This document shows positions 46,652-55,552 of a stretch of DNA of 64,000 nt, in pieces. The stretch comes from Rhodophyticola porphyridii (GTDB taxonomy: Bacteria > Pseudomonadota > Alphaproteobacteria > Rhodobacterales > Rhodobacteraceae): contig NZ_RCNT01000007.1 in assembly GCF_003688285.1 (NCBI RefSeq), positions 186,001 through 250,000 of the forward strand, written 5' to 3'. The notes under the pieces are model-generated. The model worked only from the letters and a program-made list of their open reading frames with translations. It was not told where the DNA came from and did not search any database. A program made the position numbers and the translations under genes. Numbering within the stretch: position 1 is the stretch's first letter; every line of letters starts with the position of its first letter.

Positions 46652-46797
46652 TGACTTGCTCCTCTTGGAGTCCGCTAATTTGGGTTAGATTTGTTCAGGT
46701 TTGGTCCCCAGTTGACGGGTTAGCATATTCTTGTGGCGTCAGGCCGACGAGGCTGGAATGCGGCCAGTTGTGAAGAGAAATCAGCATGTCATCTCTC
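46652..46797 (-). mobile_element. IS3-family element, 3' end remnant
   Basis: Reading leftward, the translation ends WPHSSLVGLTPQEYANPST then GDQT and a stop, the C-terminus of an IS3-type OrfB. The outer tip is TGACTTGCTCCTCTTGG at 46652-46668, a typical IS3 end starting TGA. It points away from the pyruvyl transferase gene and toward the export gene. A matching but opposite remnant lies at 48602-48763. Confidence 0.75.
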
Positions 46798-46866
46798 CGT
46801 CCCGAACCACGCGCTGGATTGACCTTGCCATGAGCAATGCAGGCCGGCGACAGTCTATGTGATCAT

Positions 46867-48090
46867 CTAGGATGGAACAGCCAAGGAATTTATGGCTTTT
46901 TGTGTGACCGAGGTAGCTTGAACAGTTTCTAGACATTTCTTGATGTTCTGGGACTCTATTTCGTAATTCTTCCCCATATGGTCGATTTGCTCCAAGATTT
47001 GGTCGACACCCGGTTGTCTTATGTCGAACACATAAGCTTGTTGTTGGAAATGTGCTGCAAGGTCCTGGTATTTGCTTGCCCATCCTAGAATGATCGCGGG
47101 GACGCCGCTTCTGTACGCGAACACAACAGAATGGTAACGTGATGCGACGACGTACTTGAAGCGCCCAATAATATCTATCAGTTCCGGGCTGGAGTATTCC
47201 CCGCTGATGATGCTCACTTTGCTTCTGTCGTTCATCTTGTCGAGAACTTCCTCCACGAGGTGCGTATCGGCAGTGGAGGTATTCAGAATGTACACTTTCT
47301 CACCATTGTCGGTCAGCCGATCCAGAAGTTTTGTATACAGGTTTAAAACCGCGTCAGCGTCACCGATCCGGAACACGTTTTCGTTGATGATGAACCCAAC
47401 TGAACCTTGAGCTGGATATTCGACTTCACCACTAACTGAGGGGGAGGCGTAGATGTCGGATGCAGTTGGAAAAAACTTTTCTCTGATTACCATATCAGTC
47501 GACAACTCAACATTGTCCAACCCCAAGGACAAAAGGCACTCATATCCCTCTTTCTCACGTGCGTATATTTTAGTGCAGTAGGCCAATTCTTTTTTGACCC
47601 GCTTGAGAAAATCCGTGTTGTCACCATCCCAATCAAATGGACCAAAGCTCTGGGGCATCAGGATAATTTTCTTTTTGTGGCGCTTGGCAAGCTCTATCGT
47701 TTGCAGAAGCAGCTCTCCCCCGCCTTTGGGCCAGCCTGAGCCAAGAGTGTAGCCGCTCGCATCAAAAATAGCATCCGCTTCTCGCAACGCTCTTTCCATT
47801 TCCGGAATTTTACCCTTCCACTTGTCGGTTTTCCTCCAGATACCAACCAAATAGGTCAAAAGCGGAACCAAGAATGGCACCTTACTCAATTTGTTGTTTA
47901 GCACAAATCGTGTATAATAATCATATGGTAGCAGCTTGAAACTATATTTCTCCGGTGATTCATATTTATTGGAAAACCCATAAACCTCGCAATCTTTGTA
48001 AGTACTTTTCAGGCTGTAGCACAAAGTTAAGAACATGGCCTGGGAGCCCTTATTCTTCATCTGAGTTCCTGTAATTATAAATTTTTTCAT
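46867..48090 (-). CDS. Polysaccharide pyruvyl transferase family protein
   Basis: A 407-residue protein with the pyruvyl-transferase (CsaB/WcaK) fold pattern: an N-terminal TGTQMKNKGSQAMFLT block, a central IILMPQSFGPFDWDG and a C-terminal VASRYHSVVFAYRSGVPAI segment. Family enzymes add ketal pyruvate to sugars, giving acidic polysaccharides. The gene is visibly richer in A and T than its neighbours, with many AAA/AAT/TTT codons, so it is probably acquired. It lies between two IS3 ends pointing outward. The start is the ATG at 48090, without an obvious ribosome-binding site. Confidence 0.82.
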   Translation of the reverse strand: MKKFIITGTQMKNKGSQAMFLTLCYSLKSTYKDCEVYGFSNKYESPEKYSFKLLPYDYYTRFVLNNKLSKVPFLVPLLTYLVGIWRKTDKWKGKIPEMERALREADAIFDASGYTLGSGWPKGGGELLLQTIELAKRHKKKIILMPQSFGPFDWDGDNTDFLKRVKKELAYCTKIYAREKEGYECLLSLGLDNVELSTDMVIREKFFPTASDIYASPSVSGEVEYPAQGSVGFIINENVFRIGDADAVLNLYTKLLDRLTDNGEKVYILNTSTADTHLVEEVLDKMNDRSKVSIISGEYSSPELIDIIGRFKYVVASRYHSVVFAYRSGVPAIILGWASKYQDLAAHFQQQAYVFDIRQPGVDQILEQIDHMGKNYEIESQNIKKCLETVQATSVTQKAINSLAVPS

Positions 48091-48601
48091 GATAATGCGC
48101 GGACAACGATACGCTACCGCTTTTCTCCTTTCTCTTACCTCAATCGTCGAAAGTCGTCACCGACCTGGTCCGTTTTTCGTTCATATGATGCCATGGCGTG
48201 ACCAACGGCTTTGTGCAGTCGAGAGCCTCGTAGCGGCGGAACTGGGTCGATCTCGTGAAAACTCAACCGGCTGCTCAGCATTTTCCATGAGTGTGCCAGA
48301 ATGATGGCCGTCAAACGCGGGGCTTTGATCCCGCCGATCCCGCCCTCAGCGTGGGTTGTTGCATTGGTTTTTCGCTAGACGCGTAATCGCTTCCCGTTCA
48401 AGGCCTTTGTTCGTGTATACGTTAAGGCAGCGTTCACCGTGATGGCAAGAATTGAAAGCGGCGCGGGTGATGCTCCAATGAGGTACCCCTAATCTCCGAT
48501 GTGTTTGATCCCACGGTTTGATGGTGTGATCCGTTCTCAGGGATGGAAGGAAGCCCTATCGCTCAAGTTCGTCACGGCAGAGCCACGACCACGCACACCG
48601 T
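48091..48601. other. 511-base gap upstream of the pyruvyl transferase gene
   Basis: No gene seen. It must include the promoter of the pyruvyl transferase gene. Base composition returns to the local average across it. No repeat was found. Confidence 0.4.
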
Positions 48602-48763
48602 CATGCTCGCCATTTGATTGCGGCATGGCGCGACGACTGCAATCACAACCGGCCTCGCTCCAGCCTCGCGGGTCTGGCGCCATACGAATATGTTAGCCGG
48701 TCAAAACAGGACCAACCCTGAACCGAGCTAACCTATAAACGCGGCCTCAAAGAGAGCAGGTCA
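48602..48763 (+). mobile_element. IS3-family element, second 3' end remnant
   Basis: Translation from 48602 gives HARHLIAAWRDDCNHNRPRS followed by SLAGLAPYEYVSRSKQDQP and a stop, the C-terminus of an IS3-type OrfB related to the one at 46652-46797. The outer tip GAGAGCAGGTCA ends at 48763; its reverse complement TGACCTGCTCTC matches the other remnant's TGACTTGCTCCTC end with few changes. The two face outward around the pyruvyl transferase gene. Confidence 0.75.
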
Positions 48764-48764
48764 C

Positions 48765-48790
48765 GATCCACCAGATGTCGGGACTGAACA
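48765..48790 (+). mobile_element. Scrap of an IS481-type 3' end
   Basis: ATCCACCAGATG followed by TCGGGACTGAACACA encodes IHQMSGLNT, the C-terminal end of many IS481 transposases. It repeats the last residues of the remnant at 42527-42795 (IHQMPGLY). It abuts the IS3 tip, so the IS3 element probably landed in an older IS481 copy. Confidence 0.45.
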
Positions 48791-48839
48791 CACAGGACCA
48801 CAAGATGCCGCCCGACCTTATCGCGTCTCCGAGTGCGGC

Positions 48840-50024
48840 CTAAGAAGCGAAACGTGTCGATCGACGCACGGCTTGCCGGGCGATTGCGTTGAGTGTGTCA
48901 GCAAGGGCTGCGATCCTGTCATCCGTCTGTGCCGGATCCACGAGAAACGCAAGGCTGGTTTCGCCGAGTTCCTGCGCGACCGGAAGCCGAGCGGATGGAC
49001 CCAGACCCTCATCCGTGAACACACGCTCGCGGTAGATCTCCGGGCAACTCCCGGTCAGCGCCGGGAATCCGGCGGCCCCGATCTCGTCAAGTATACGGTC
49101 ACGGCTCCACCCGTGGGCCAGTGCCTCCGGTCTAAGAAATGCATAGAGGCGATAATAGGCATGAGTGATCCCCGGCCTTGGCATAGGCACTCGGAATAGC
49201 GGATTTTCAGCGAGCGCTTCGGCCAAAAGAAGCGCGTTCCGCTGCCGAATCTTCTGCCAATCCGGCAACCGGTAGATTTGAATAAGCCCCAACGCGGCCT
49301 GCATGCCCGTCATCCGCAGGTTGGTACCCGGCGGGCCATCATGCAGCCACCGGAATCCTGGCACTTCCGCCAGTTCCATGACGCGGGCCAGGCTCTTGCC
49401 GTGATCCTTGAAGCTCCAGGCCCGGGCGAAGAGGGTTTCATCATTGGTGACCAGCAGGCCGCCCTCCCCGCCTGTCGTCATGATCTTGTCCTGACAGAAA
49501 GAGAAAGACCCAAAGGCGCCGAAGCTACCGACATGACGCCCCATGATCTCGGCCCCATGGGCCTGCGCACAGTCTTCGATGACCCACAAACCATGTGCGT
49601 TCGCGAGATCCAGTATCTCCTCCATCTCGCACGGCCAACCCGCATGATGAACGGCCAAGATCCCTCGCGTGCGCGGGCCGATCAGAGGTGCAATCGTGTC
49701 TGGCGTTATGTTTTGGCTGTCCCGGTCGACATCGGCAAAGACAGGTAATCCCCCCGCCAGCATAATGCATGAAGCCGACGCAACGAAGCTTCGCGGCGTC
49801 ACGACAACCTCATCGCCCGGTTCGAGGTCGAGCATGCGTAGCGCTGTGTCGAGCGTAACGGTGCCGTTGGCCATAGCAATCGCGTGTTCGCTACCAACAA
49901 GCTTCGCGAAAGCCGTCTCGAACTCGCCAACCTCCGGCCCCGTCCATGCATTCACGCGACCTGATCGCAGCACTCGCGCCACTGCCTCTACCTGTTCATC
50001 ATCGAAGACCGGCCAGTTTGTCAT
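48840..50024 (-). CDS. DegT/DnrJ/EryC1/StrS sugar aminotransferase
   Basis: A 394-residue PLP enzyme that aminates nucleotide-linked keto sugars. FCQDKIMTTGGEGGLL has the PLP lysine in the SFxxxK context and the GEGG motif; VIEDCAQAHGAE and GTVTLDTALRML are also typical. It likely makes a 3- or 4-amino sugar from a keto sugar produced by a dehydratase, and the FlaA1/CapD-type gene at the right edge is one such. It is the last gene of the four-gene minus-strand operon, 11 bases after the PIG-L gene. Confidence 0.9.
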   Translation of the reverse strand: MTNWPVFDDEQVEAVARVLRSGRVNAWTGPEVGEFETAFAKLVGSEHAIAMANGTVTLDTALRMLDLEPGDEVVVTPRSFVASASCIMLAGGLPVFADVDRDSQNITPDTIAPLIGPRTRGILAVHHAGWPCEMEEILDLANAHGLWVIEDCAQAHGAEIMGRHVGSFGAFGSFSFCQDKIMTTGGEGGLLVTNDETLFARAWSFKDHGKSLARVMELAEVPGFRWLHDGPPGTNLRMTGMQAALGLIQIYRLPDWQKIRQRNALLLAEALAENPLFRVPMPRPGITHAYYRLYAFLRPEALAHGWSRDRILDEIGAAGFPALTGSCPEIYRERVFTDEGLGPSARLPVAQELGETSLAFLVDPAQTDDRIAALADTLNAIARQAVRRSTRFAS

Positions 50025-50035
50025 ATCATTAGACC

Positions 50036-50725
50036 CTAAAGGACCATGCGCACGGGCACAAAGGCCTCGCAGGCATCGCGGTGAACGGTTGCGCCACGCA
50101 GTGTCGCGAGCGCACGTAGCGACTCAGGCGAGCGTTCATGTGGCGCTTGATGGACCTGACTTTCATAAAGGGCGAAGGCATCGAGCTTGGCCTCCAGCGT
50201 CTCGCTAATGTCGACAAAGATCGACGGCAGGAACGCCGGTGTAAGCTGAGGCGCGTTCCAGTTGGTTTCCGACAAAGTCTCGTAGGCCATGATGACCGGA
50301 GGATAAGAAGCCTGGTGAGGTCGGCTTGCGACAAGGCTTGATGTGAAGCAGGCCTGATGGTCGAGATGGATGTCACCGGGATGCGGAAGGAGCACCACTT
50401 CAGGTTGCAGGGACTGCACAATGCGCGCGATCCCCGCGTTGAGATCGGCATGTGGCGTCTCTGAGAGGCCGGCCGCCGGAAAGCCGAGCCAATGGCAGTC
50501 TGCTACACCGAGCCGTTTGTGCGCGCGCTTGGCCTCGGCCCGGACGCGTTGTGTCTGAGCGGCGTCGAATCGGGGCGCAGTGCCGCTGGTAACTATGCAG
50601 ACATGTACGTCGCGTCCTTCAGCGGCCAGTCGCGCCATCGTACCGCCGGCGCCCAGGACCTCATCGTCTGGATGCGGGGCAATGACCAGAACACGGCCGG
50701 CGCCCATACCGAAATCGAAACTCAT
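50036..50725 (-). CDS. PIG-L/LmbE-family deacetylase
   Basis: A 229-residue protein with the zinc motif VIAPHPDDEVLGAGG near residue 18 and the second-ligand segment HPGDIHLDHQA. The family deacetylates N-acetylglucosamine and similar sugars. Here it may free an amino group, which the neighbouring formyltransferase could then formylate. The start overlaps the formyltransferase stop by ATGA, so the two are coupled. No signal peptide. Confidence 0.88.
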   Translation of the reverse strand: MSFDFGMGAGRVLVIAPHPDDEVLGAGGTMARLAAEGRDVHVCIVTSGTAPRFDAAQTQRVRAEAKRAHKRLGVADCHWLGFPAAGLSETPHADLNAGIARIVQSLQPEVVLLPHPGDIHLDHQACFTSSLVASRPHQASYPPVIMAYETLSETNWNAPQLTPAFLPSIFVDISETLEAKLDAFALYESQVHQAPHERSPESLRALATLRGATVHRDACEAFVPVRMVL

Positions 50726-51639
50726 TTTCTCTCTTCTCCGAGCAGCGTATGCACGCGGGGAGGCTCGTGGGCGCCCTCCCAGGCAGTAATGTCAATGCTG
50801 CGGGAATCCCCACATGACACAGTGAAGTGGTTCCCATTGATGGCCTGAACCTGACCCGGCAGGCCAATGAAATAGTTCTCTCGCGGGTGTGGCTCTGCGA
50901 GGGTAAGAGTCAACCGTGTACCACTCTCGGAATAGGTGAAGGCGCCTGGATAGGGCGGTCCGACGGCGCGAATCAGCCTTTCGATCTCAGCCGCTGGCCT
51001 TGACCAGTCGATAAGTCCGTTCTCGGGACGTCTGCGGCCACATATACTGGCGAGGCTGTCATCCTGCGGGTCTGCGGGGACGTCACCGTCAGCAATCCGT
51101 GCAACCAACGGCGGCAGCATTTCGGCAAGCGCCGTGATTTGCTTTTCATAAAGGCTAGCTGCGGTTTCGCGGTCGGGATCAACAGGGATCGGTCGTTGAC
51201 TTGCGATTGGACCGGTATCAGCCCCATCCTCGAGCCAGAACAGGGTCGCGGCGGTTTCCTTCAGCCCAAGAAGGATCGTCCAAGGGATCACGGCACGCCC
51301 ACGAAGGCGCGGCAAGGCCGACGGATGGAAACCCAGACTGCCTATCCGGGGAATATTTCGAAGCGCTGCACTACATAGCTGCGACCACCCCACAACCAGC
51401 AAAAGGTCCGGTTGGAGCTCTGCAATCAGGTGTAGCGTGTCTGGTGCCTCAGATTTCGGGGTACGATGGATCGGCAACGCATAAGCAGTACAAATAGGCT
51501 CCAGATCCGCAAAGTCAGAGTGCCGATATGACAGCTCAAGCGGCAGGGTGACGACGAGACTCGGGGCGTGACCTGACCTGCACAAAGCTTCAAGCGCTTT
51601 TGCGGAACCCTCAACCGCACCAATAAAAACCGTCCTCAC
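50722..51639 (-). CDS. Formyltransferase-family protein (sugar N-formyltransferase candidate)
   Basis: A 305-residue protein built like methionyl-tRNA formyltransferase: an N-terminal catalytic domain with GFHPSALPRLRGRAVIPW and ADTGPIASQ, then a C-terminal Fmt-like domain. In polysaccharide loci such proteins use N10-formyl-tetrahydrofolate to formylate an amino sugar (as ArnA, WlaRD and VioF do). A true Fmt would lie next to def, which is absent. It is between the PIG-L and sugar transferase genes and overlaps both by four bases. Confidence 0.83.
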   Translation of the reverse strand: MRTVFIGAVEGSAKALEALCRSGHAPSLVVTLPLELSYRHSDFADLEPICTAYALPIHRTPKSEAPDTLHLIAELQPDLLLVVGWSQLCSAALRNIPRIGSLGFHPSALPRLRGRAVIPWTILLGLKETAATLFWLEDGADTGPIASQRPIPVDPDRETAASLYEKQITALAEMLPPLVARIADGDVPADPQDDSLASICGRRRPENGLIDWSRPAAEIERLIRAVGPPYPGAFTYSESGTRLTLTLAEPHPRENYFIGLPGQVQAINGNHFTVSCGDSRSIDITAWEGAHEPPRVHTLLGEERK

Positions 51640-52247
51640 GAGGTCTGCCTCCTCGAGGTTGGTTCTGCTGAAACGCCCGACTTCGCTGCAATCAGCCGTT
51701 CCGGCCTGCGGCGCTCGCCGAGTAACGCAACCGATGCCGTTTCTGCCAAGATGCGGAAATCAAGCGCGGCTGATCGGTTGGCAACATACCAGAGATCGAG
51801 CTGCAGCTTTTCGTCATCGCTGAGACGCGTGTTTCCGCTTACCTGCGACCAGCCGGTGATGCCCGGCCGGACCTTGCCGCGCTGCTCACCTTTGGCACCG
51901 AAGGCCTTAATCGTTTGGGGAAGCAGAGGCCGAGGGCCGACAAGTGCCAAGTCACCGCGCAATACGGCGATTAATTGCGGCAATTCATCCATCCTCAGGC
52001 GGCGTAGCAAATCAGTCGCTGGTGTCGTGCGTTCAGCATCAGGAAGCGGCGGTCCATCATCGGGTTGGTGGTACATTGTGCGGAGCTTGACGATCCGTAT
52101 CGGGTGCCCGTCCTTACCGGCCCGGGTCTGAACGAAAAACATCGGCGAACCAAGACTGACTCGCACTATGACACTCGCAATGAGAAAAAAGAGCAGCAGA
52201 GCAAGCACAAGAATAGACGCTATCGCGAATTCAGTTTTACGGTTCAT
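51636..52247 (-). CDS. Initiating sugar-phosphate transferase (PglC/WcaJ C-terminal type)
   Basis: A 203-residue membrane-anchored enzyme of the bacterial sugar transferase family, with one N-terminal hydrophobic helix and the catalytic core VRVSLGSPMFFVQTRAG, VGPRPLLP and ITGWSQVSGN. It transfers a sugar-phosphate from a UDP-sugar to undecaprenyl phosphate, the first step of repeat-unit synthesis. It is the short PglC type without the FlaA1-like N-terminal part. It opens the minus-strand operon and diverges from the plus-strand polysaccharide operon across 165 bases. Confidence 0.9.
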   Translation of the reverse strand: MNRKTEFAIASILVLALLLFFLIASVIVRVSLGSPMFFVQTRAGKDGHPIRIVKLRTMYHQPDDGPPLPDAERTTPATDLLRRLRMDELPQLIAVLRGDLALVGPRPLLPQTIKAFGAKGEQRGKVRPGITGWSQVSGNTRLSDDEKLQLDLWYVANRSAALDFRILAETASVALLGERRRPERLIAAKSGVSAEPTSRRQTS

Positions 52248-52331
52248 GCCATCAACAGTAAATTGGCAAATGTCCTAAAGTAGCCCGCAGAGCGCCGCGG
52301 GCCATTAAATCAAGTCTCCCCGGAGAGGAGT

Positions 52332-52343
52332 ATTTTCGAAAAT
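52332..52343. promoter_or_regulatory. 12-base palindrome in the divergent polysaccharide promoter
   Basis: ATTTTCGAAAAT is a perfect palindrome in the 165-base gap between the two polysaccharide operons. A nearby GCCCGC/GCGGGC repeat lies to its left. It may be a shared operator. Confidence 0.4.
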
Positions 52344-52412
52344 CCACCCTTCTATGCGTCGATTCTGAAGTTTATCGTGTCATGGAACAAAAATTAAGGC
52401 AACCATTGGCTC

Positions 52413-53630
52413 ATGAAGGTGGTTCACATCATTACGAGTACCGGTGTCGGCGGCGCACAAATCATGCTGTCGCGATACCTTCGTGCATTGGGTCCTTCGC
52501 GGAAGTCCCACTCCGTGATCTCGCTCATGGCGCAGGGTCCGATTTCGGAGGAATTGCAGGACATTGGTATCCCGGTGCACCACCTTGGGCTGTCACAGGG
52601 CGCAAAATCTTGGCGCGCAGTTCGTGATCTTCGACAGAAACTCGCGGCTGAGGCACCGGACGTCATTTTCGGCTGGATGTACCACGGATGCCTAGCCGCC
52701 CTGATCGGCAGGGTCGGCCTTCGCAACACCGCGTTGGTCTGGGGCATCCACCATTCGCTGGCAGACATTAGGGCCGAGAAGGCCTCGACGCGAATGGTGG
52801 TCCGGATACTGGCGACTTTCTCGCATCGGGTCGACGGAATATCTTACTGTTCTTCCACGTCCCGTACCCAACATGAAGCGACCGGTTTTGCGGGAGACCG
52901 AGCGTGGGTCATCCCAAATGCCGTCGACGCGGCCGTTTTCCGCCCTGACCCTGACGCGCGGGCCCGTCTGACCGAACTCTGTGGCATCTCGAAGGATTGT
53001 CAGATAATTGGCACAGTCGCACGGAACCACCCTATGAAAGACCATGTGGCGATGGTGCGGGCGGTCGCCAAGTTGCTGGCCGACGGGCGTGACGTACACG
53101 GCGTGTTGATGGGAACAGGACAAGCCAACGGCCCGGCCAAGGCGGAGGCCGCGGCCCTGGGGATCGCCAATCATATAAGCTGCTTGGAAACCCGGGCCGA
53201 TGTAGCCGCGCTGGTGCCGGCATTCGACGCTTTTCTTCTATCTTCAGCATGGGGCGAAGCGTTTCCGCTGGCTGTGGCGGAAGCGATGGCGGCTGGCGTG
53301 CTCTGCGTCGTGACGGATGTGGGCGACTGCGCCGAACTCGTTGGGCCGTCAGGTGCAGTAGTGCCCCCGCGAGACGTAGACGGAATGGCGCGCGCCCTTC
53401 GTGGGATCCTCGATCTCGAACCTGCCGAGCGGACGGCGGCAGGGCTCGCGGCGCGGGCACGAGTCGCCGAGCGGTTTTCGTTCGATCCTTATATTGCCGC
53501 GCATGAGACCTTCTACCTCAACGCGATGCAGCATCGCGGTTCCGGGCGCGTGCGCCCGGAGACGGACACGGGGACCGCTACCGACGGGAAGAAGACTGAA
53601 CCTGCAGAACGGCCGGAGGCGACCAGATGA
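52413..53630 (+). CDS. Family 4 glycosyltransferase
   Basis: A 405-residue GT-B protein. KVVHIITSTGVGGAQIML is the glycine-rich N-terminal loop; AEAMAAGVLCVVTDVGDCAE is the EX7E-type donor site. It would add one sugar of the repeat unit on the cytosolic face. The start at 52413 (ATG) has only a weak AAGG before it. It is the first gene of a seven-gene operon and overlaps the Wzc-type gene by ATGA. The last 40 residues are a charged, low-complexity tail. Confidence 0.88.
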   Translation: MKVVHIITSTGVGGAQIMLSRYLRALGPSRKSHSVISLMAQGPISEELQDIGIPVHHLGLSQGAKSWRAVRDLRQKLAAEAPDVIFGWMYHGCLAALIGRVGLRNTALVWGIHHSLADIRAEKASTRMVVRILATFSHRVDGISYCSSTSRTQHEATGFAGDRAWVIPNAVDAAVFRPDPDARARLTELCGISKDCQIIGTVARNHPMKDHVAMVRAVAKLLADGRDVHGVLMGTGQANGPAKAEAAALGIANHISCLETRADVAALVPAFDAFLLSSAWGEAFPLAVAEAMAAGVLCVVTDVGDCAELVGPSGAVVPPRDVDGMARALRGILDLEPAERTAAGLAARARVAERFSFDPYIAAHETFYLNAMQHRGSGRVRPETDTGTATDGKKTEPAERPEATR

Positions 53631-55552
53631 ACGCGCCCGAGAATTTTAGCGTGCAAGATATTTATGACACCCAGATTCCGCAGGAGCGGATGGGACTGGA
53701 AGGGCTGCTGTTGATCCTACGGCGCCAAGCCTGGATAGCAATTGTCCTAATCGCCACCATAATGGGTGTTGCGGTCTTTTATCTGCAGTCGGTCGAAGAA
53801 CGCTATGTGACCCGCGCGACGATCGTGCTCACCCCCTCGGAGACCCGCATAAGCCGAACGGCAGCGCAACTCGAGGCCTTTGATGTCTCGCGCTCCATCG
53901 TTGAGACCGAACTCGACGTCCTCCGCTCCCGCCAGTTCGCTGCCGAAGTGGCGGAGCGGCCTCCGTTGGCGACACATCCCATCTTCGCCCCCGCACCTGA
54001 CGCCCCGGAGATATCCGCGACCGAGTTGAGGGCTCGGATCATAGACCGGCTACTGGCGAGCTATTCCGTATTCCGCTCGGGCGAAAGCCTCGCAATCGAA
54101 ATAGTGGCAGAGACCCCGGACCCCGAGCTGACCGCCGCCATCGCGAACGGTGTCGCGGAAACCTACATTGCTCGGTCCGAACGCTCCCAGCGTGCGGAAA
54201 TTCAGCAATCCATCGCCTTTCTGGAAACCCGCACCGCGAGCATGTCAGCCGAGCTGAGCGAAATGGAACTGGAGTTCGCGGACTTCGTGCGGGCCAATGG
54301 CCTCGATGACAGCAATCGCCTCGACAGGCTCTTGTCGGAGCAGATGCGTCTGTCGGCAATCGTCGACGCACTTGAAGGGGAAGCGTCGCACCAAGCGGAT
54401 TTGGTTCGGAATGAAGCCGCTCTTGCGGAGATCGACGAGCGTCTGCGCGAACACACGGCAGCTACTCTTACGCTTGGACGAATAGAGCGTGCATTGGATC
54501 TTGAGCAAAGCCGCTACCAAAACGCCGTCGAACGACTGAACGAATTGGAAACACAGCTTGATTTCGTGCCACGCTCGGCACGACATGTAACCGTCGCACA
54601 GGTCCCTGTCGAACCGGCATGGCCTAATCATGCGGTGGCGCTCGCACTCTGTTTCGTGGCCGCGACGATCCTTGCTTTCGTGACAGCACTTCTCATCGAG
54701 TCGCTTGATCGGAGGGTTTGGGCAGAAGCTGATGTACAGAGGATTATCGGTTTGCGAAACTACGGTACGGTGCCGCGCACCTCGCGCCGTGATATCCAGC
54801 TAGGCCAGCCGCCATCTCTTGAATACCTTTCGGCTGATCCGCGGGCACTTTACAAAGAGGGTCTTCGAAGCATTCTGACCCTGTTGTTGAAGAACCACCG
54901 CGCCAGTGATGCGAAGGTCTTGATGATCACGTCGAGCTTACCGGATGAGGGCAAGTCCGAGGTTGCACTGTCCATAGCGGCTTCTGCGGCGCGGGACGGT
55001 TTGCGGGTTTTGCTTCTGGATCTCGACGCCCAACAGGAGAGCGTTGCGGCGCTTGCCGGCGAAAAATGTGAAACCATATCGCTCAAGAACCTGATCGAGC
55101 ATTTCGACAATTCGGAAGTGTCCGAAGACGCCACAGACGTGTCTGCCCTGGGGTCTAAGGACGGATCACTCCCGCTCGGCACGCCTGTTGAACTGGCCGA
55201 CGGCCTTCATCTCATCAGCGTCGGAGCGCGAGAACGCCTTAATTTCCATGTGCTTCAGGACACTCAGACGAAGCTTATGCCGAAGTTGCGTCGGCATTAC
55301 GATCTCATCTTGCTGGATGCGCCGCCGGTGCTGGTCTTCAATGATGCCTGTCGCTTCGGATCCTTGGCCGACGGGGTTCTGATCGTCGTACGATGGGGCC
55401 AGTCGAAGGGTAACGAATTGCGTGAAACGCATGATCGGCTCAAGCGGAGTGACTCAAAAATTCTTGGAACTGTCTTCAACGATGTAGATCCTCGCGAGCA
55501 GCGCCGGTATCGGACCGGAGCGTATCTCGGACGTTCTGCATATGCGGAGTAA
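53627..55552 (+). CDS. Wzc/ExoP-type tyrosine autokinase and chain-length regulator
   Basis: A 641-residue inner-membrane protein. Two transmembrane helices (residues about 30-55 and 330-355) flank a Wzz-like periplasmic coiled-coil region. The cytosolic BY-kinase domain has Walker A SSLPDEGKSEVA, Walker A' VLLLDLDAQ and Walker B DLILLDAPP; the C-terminus has a small tyrosine cluster (RRYRTGAYLGRSAYAE). It controls chain length and works with an outer-membrane export protein, for which the Wza-like gene at 45242 is a candidate. It overlaps the beta-helix gene by 11 bases. Confidence 0.92.
   Translation: MNAPENFSVQDIYDTQIPQERMGLEGLLLILRRQAWIAIVLIATIMGVAVFYLQSVEERYVTRATIVLTPSETRISRTAAQLEAFDVSRSIVETELDVLRSRQFAAEVAERPPLATHPIFAPAPDAPEISATELRARIIDRLLASYSVFRSGESLAIEIVAETPDPELTAAIANGVAETYIARSERSQRAEIQQSIAFLETRTASMSAELSEMELEFADFVRANGLDDSNRLDRLLSEQMRLSAIVDALEGEASHQADLVRNEAALAEIDERLREHTAATLTLGRIERALDLEQSRYQNAVERLNELETQLDFVPRSARHVTVAQVPVEPAWPNHAVALALCFVAATILAFVTALLIESLDRRVWAEADVQRIIGLRNYGTVPRTSRRDIQLGQPPSLEYLSADPRALYKEGLRSILTLLLKNHRASDAKVLMITSSLPDEGKSEVALSIAASAARDGLRVLLLDLDAQQESVAALAGEKCETISLKNLIEHFDNSEVSEDATDVSALGSKDGSLPLGTPVELADGLHLISVGARERLNFHVLQDTQTKLMPKLRRHYDLILLDAPPVLVFNDACRFGSLADGVLIVVRWGQSKGNELRETHDRLKRSDSKILGTVFNDVDPREQRRYRTGAYLGRSAYAE

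Noticed and set aside
46675-46797. A frameshift in the IS3 C-terminus, because LNKSNPN continues in another frame
   Set aside because: Both IS3 remnants stop at the same place (GDQT and QDQP), so this is more simply the natural end of the protein.
46652-48763. Target-site duplication around the IS3-flanked cassette
   Set aside because: The bases just outside are GGAT on the left and CGAT on the right; this is close but not an exact duplication of the size expected, and the IS ends are decayed.
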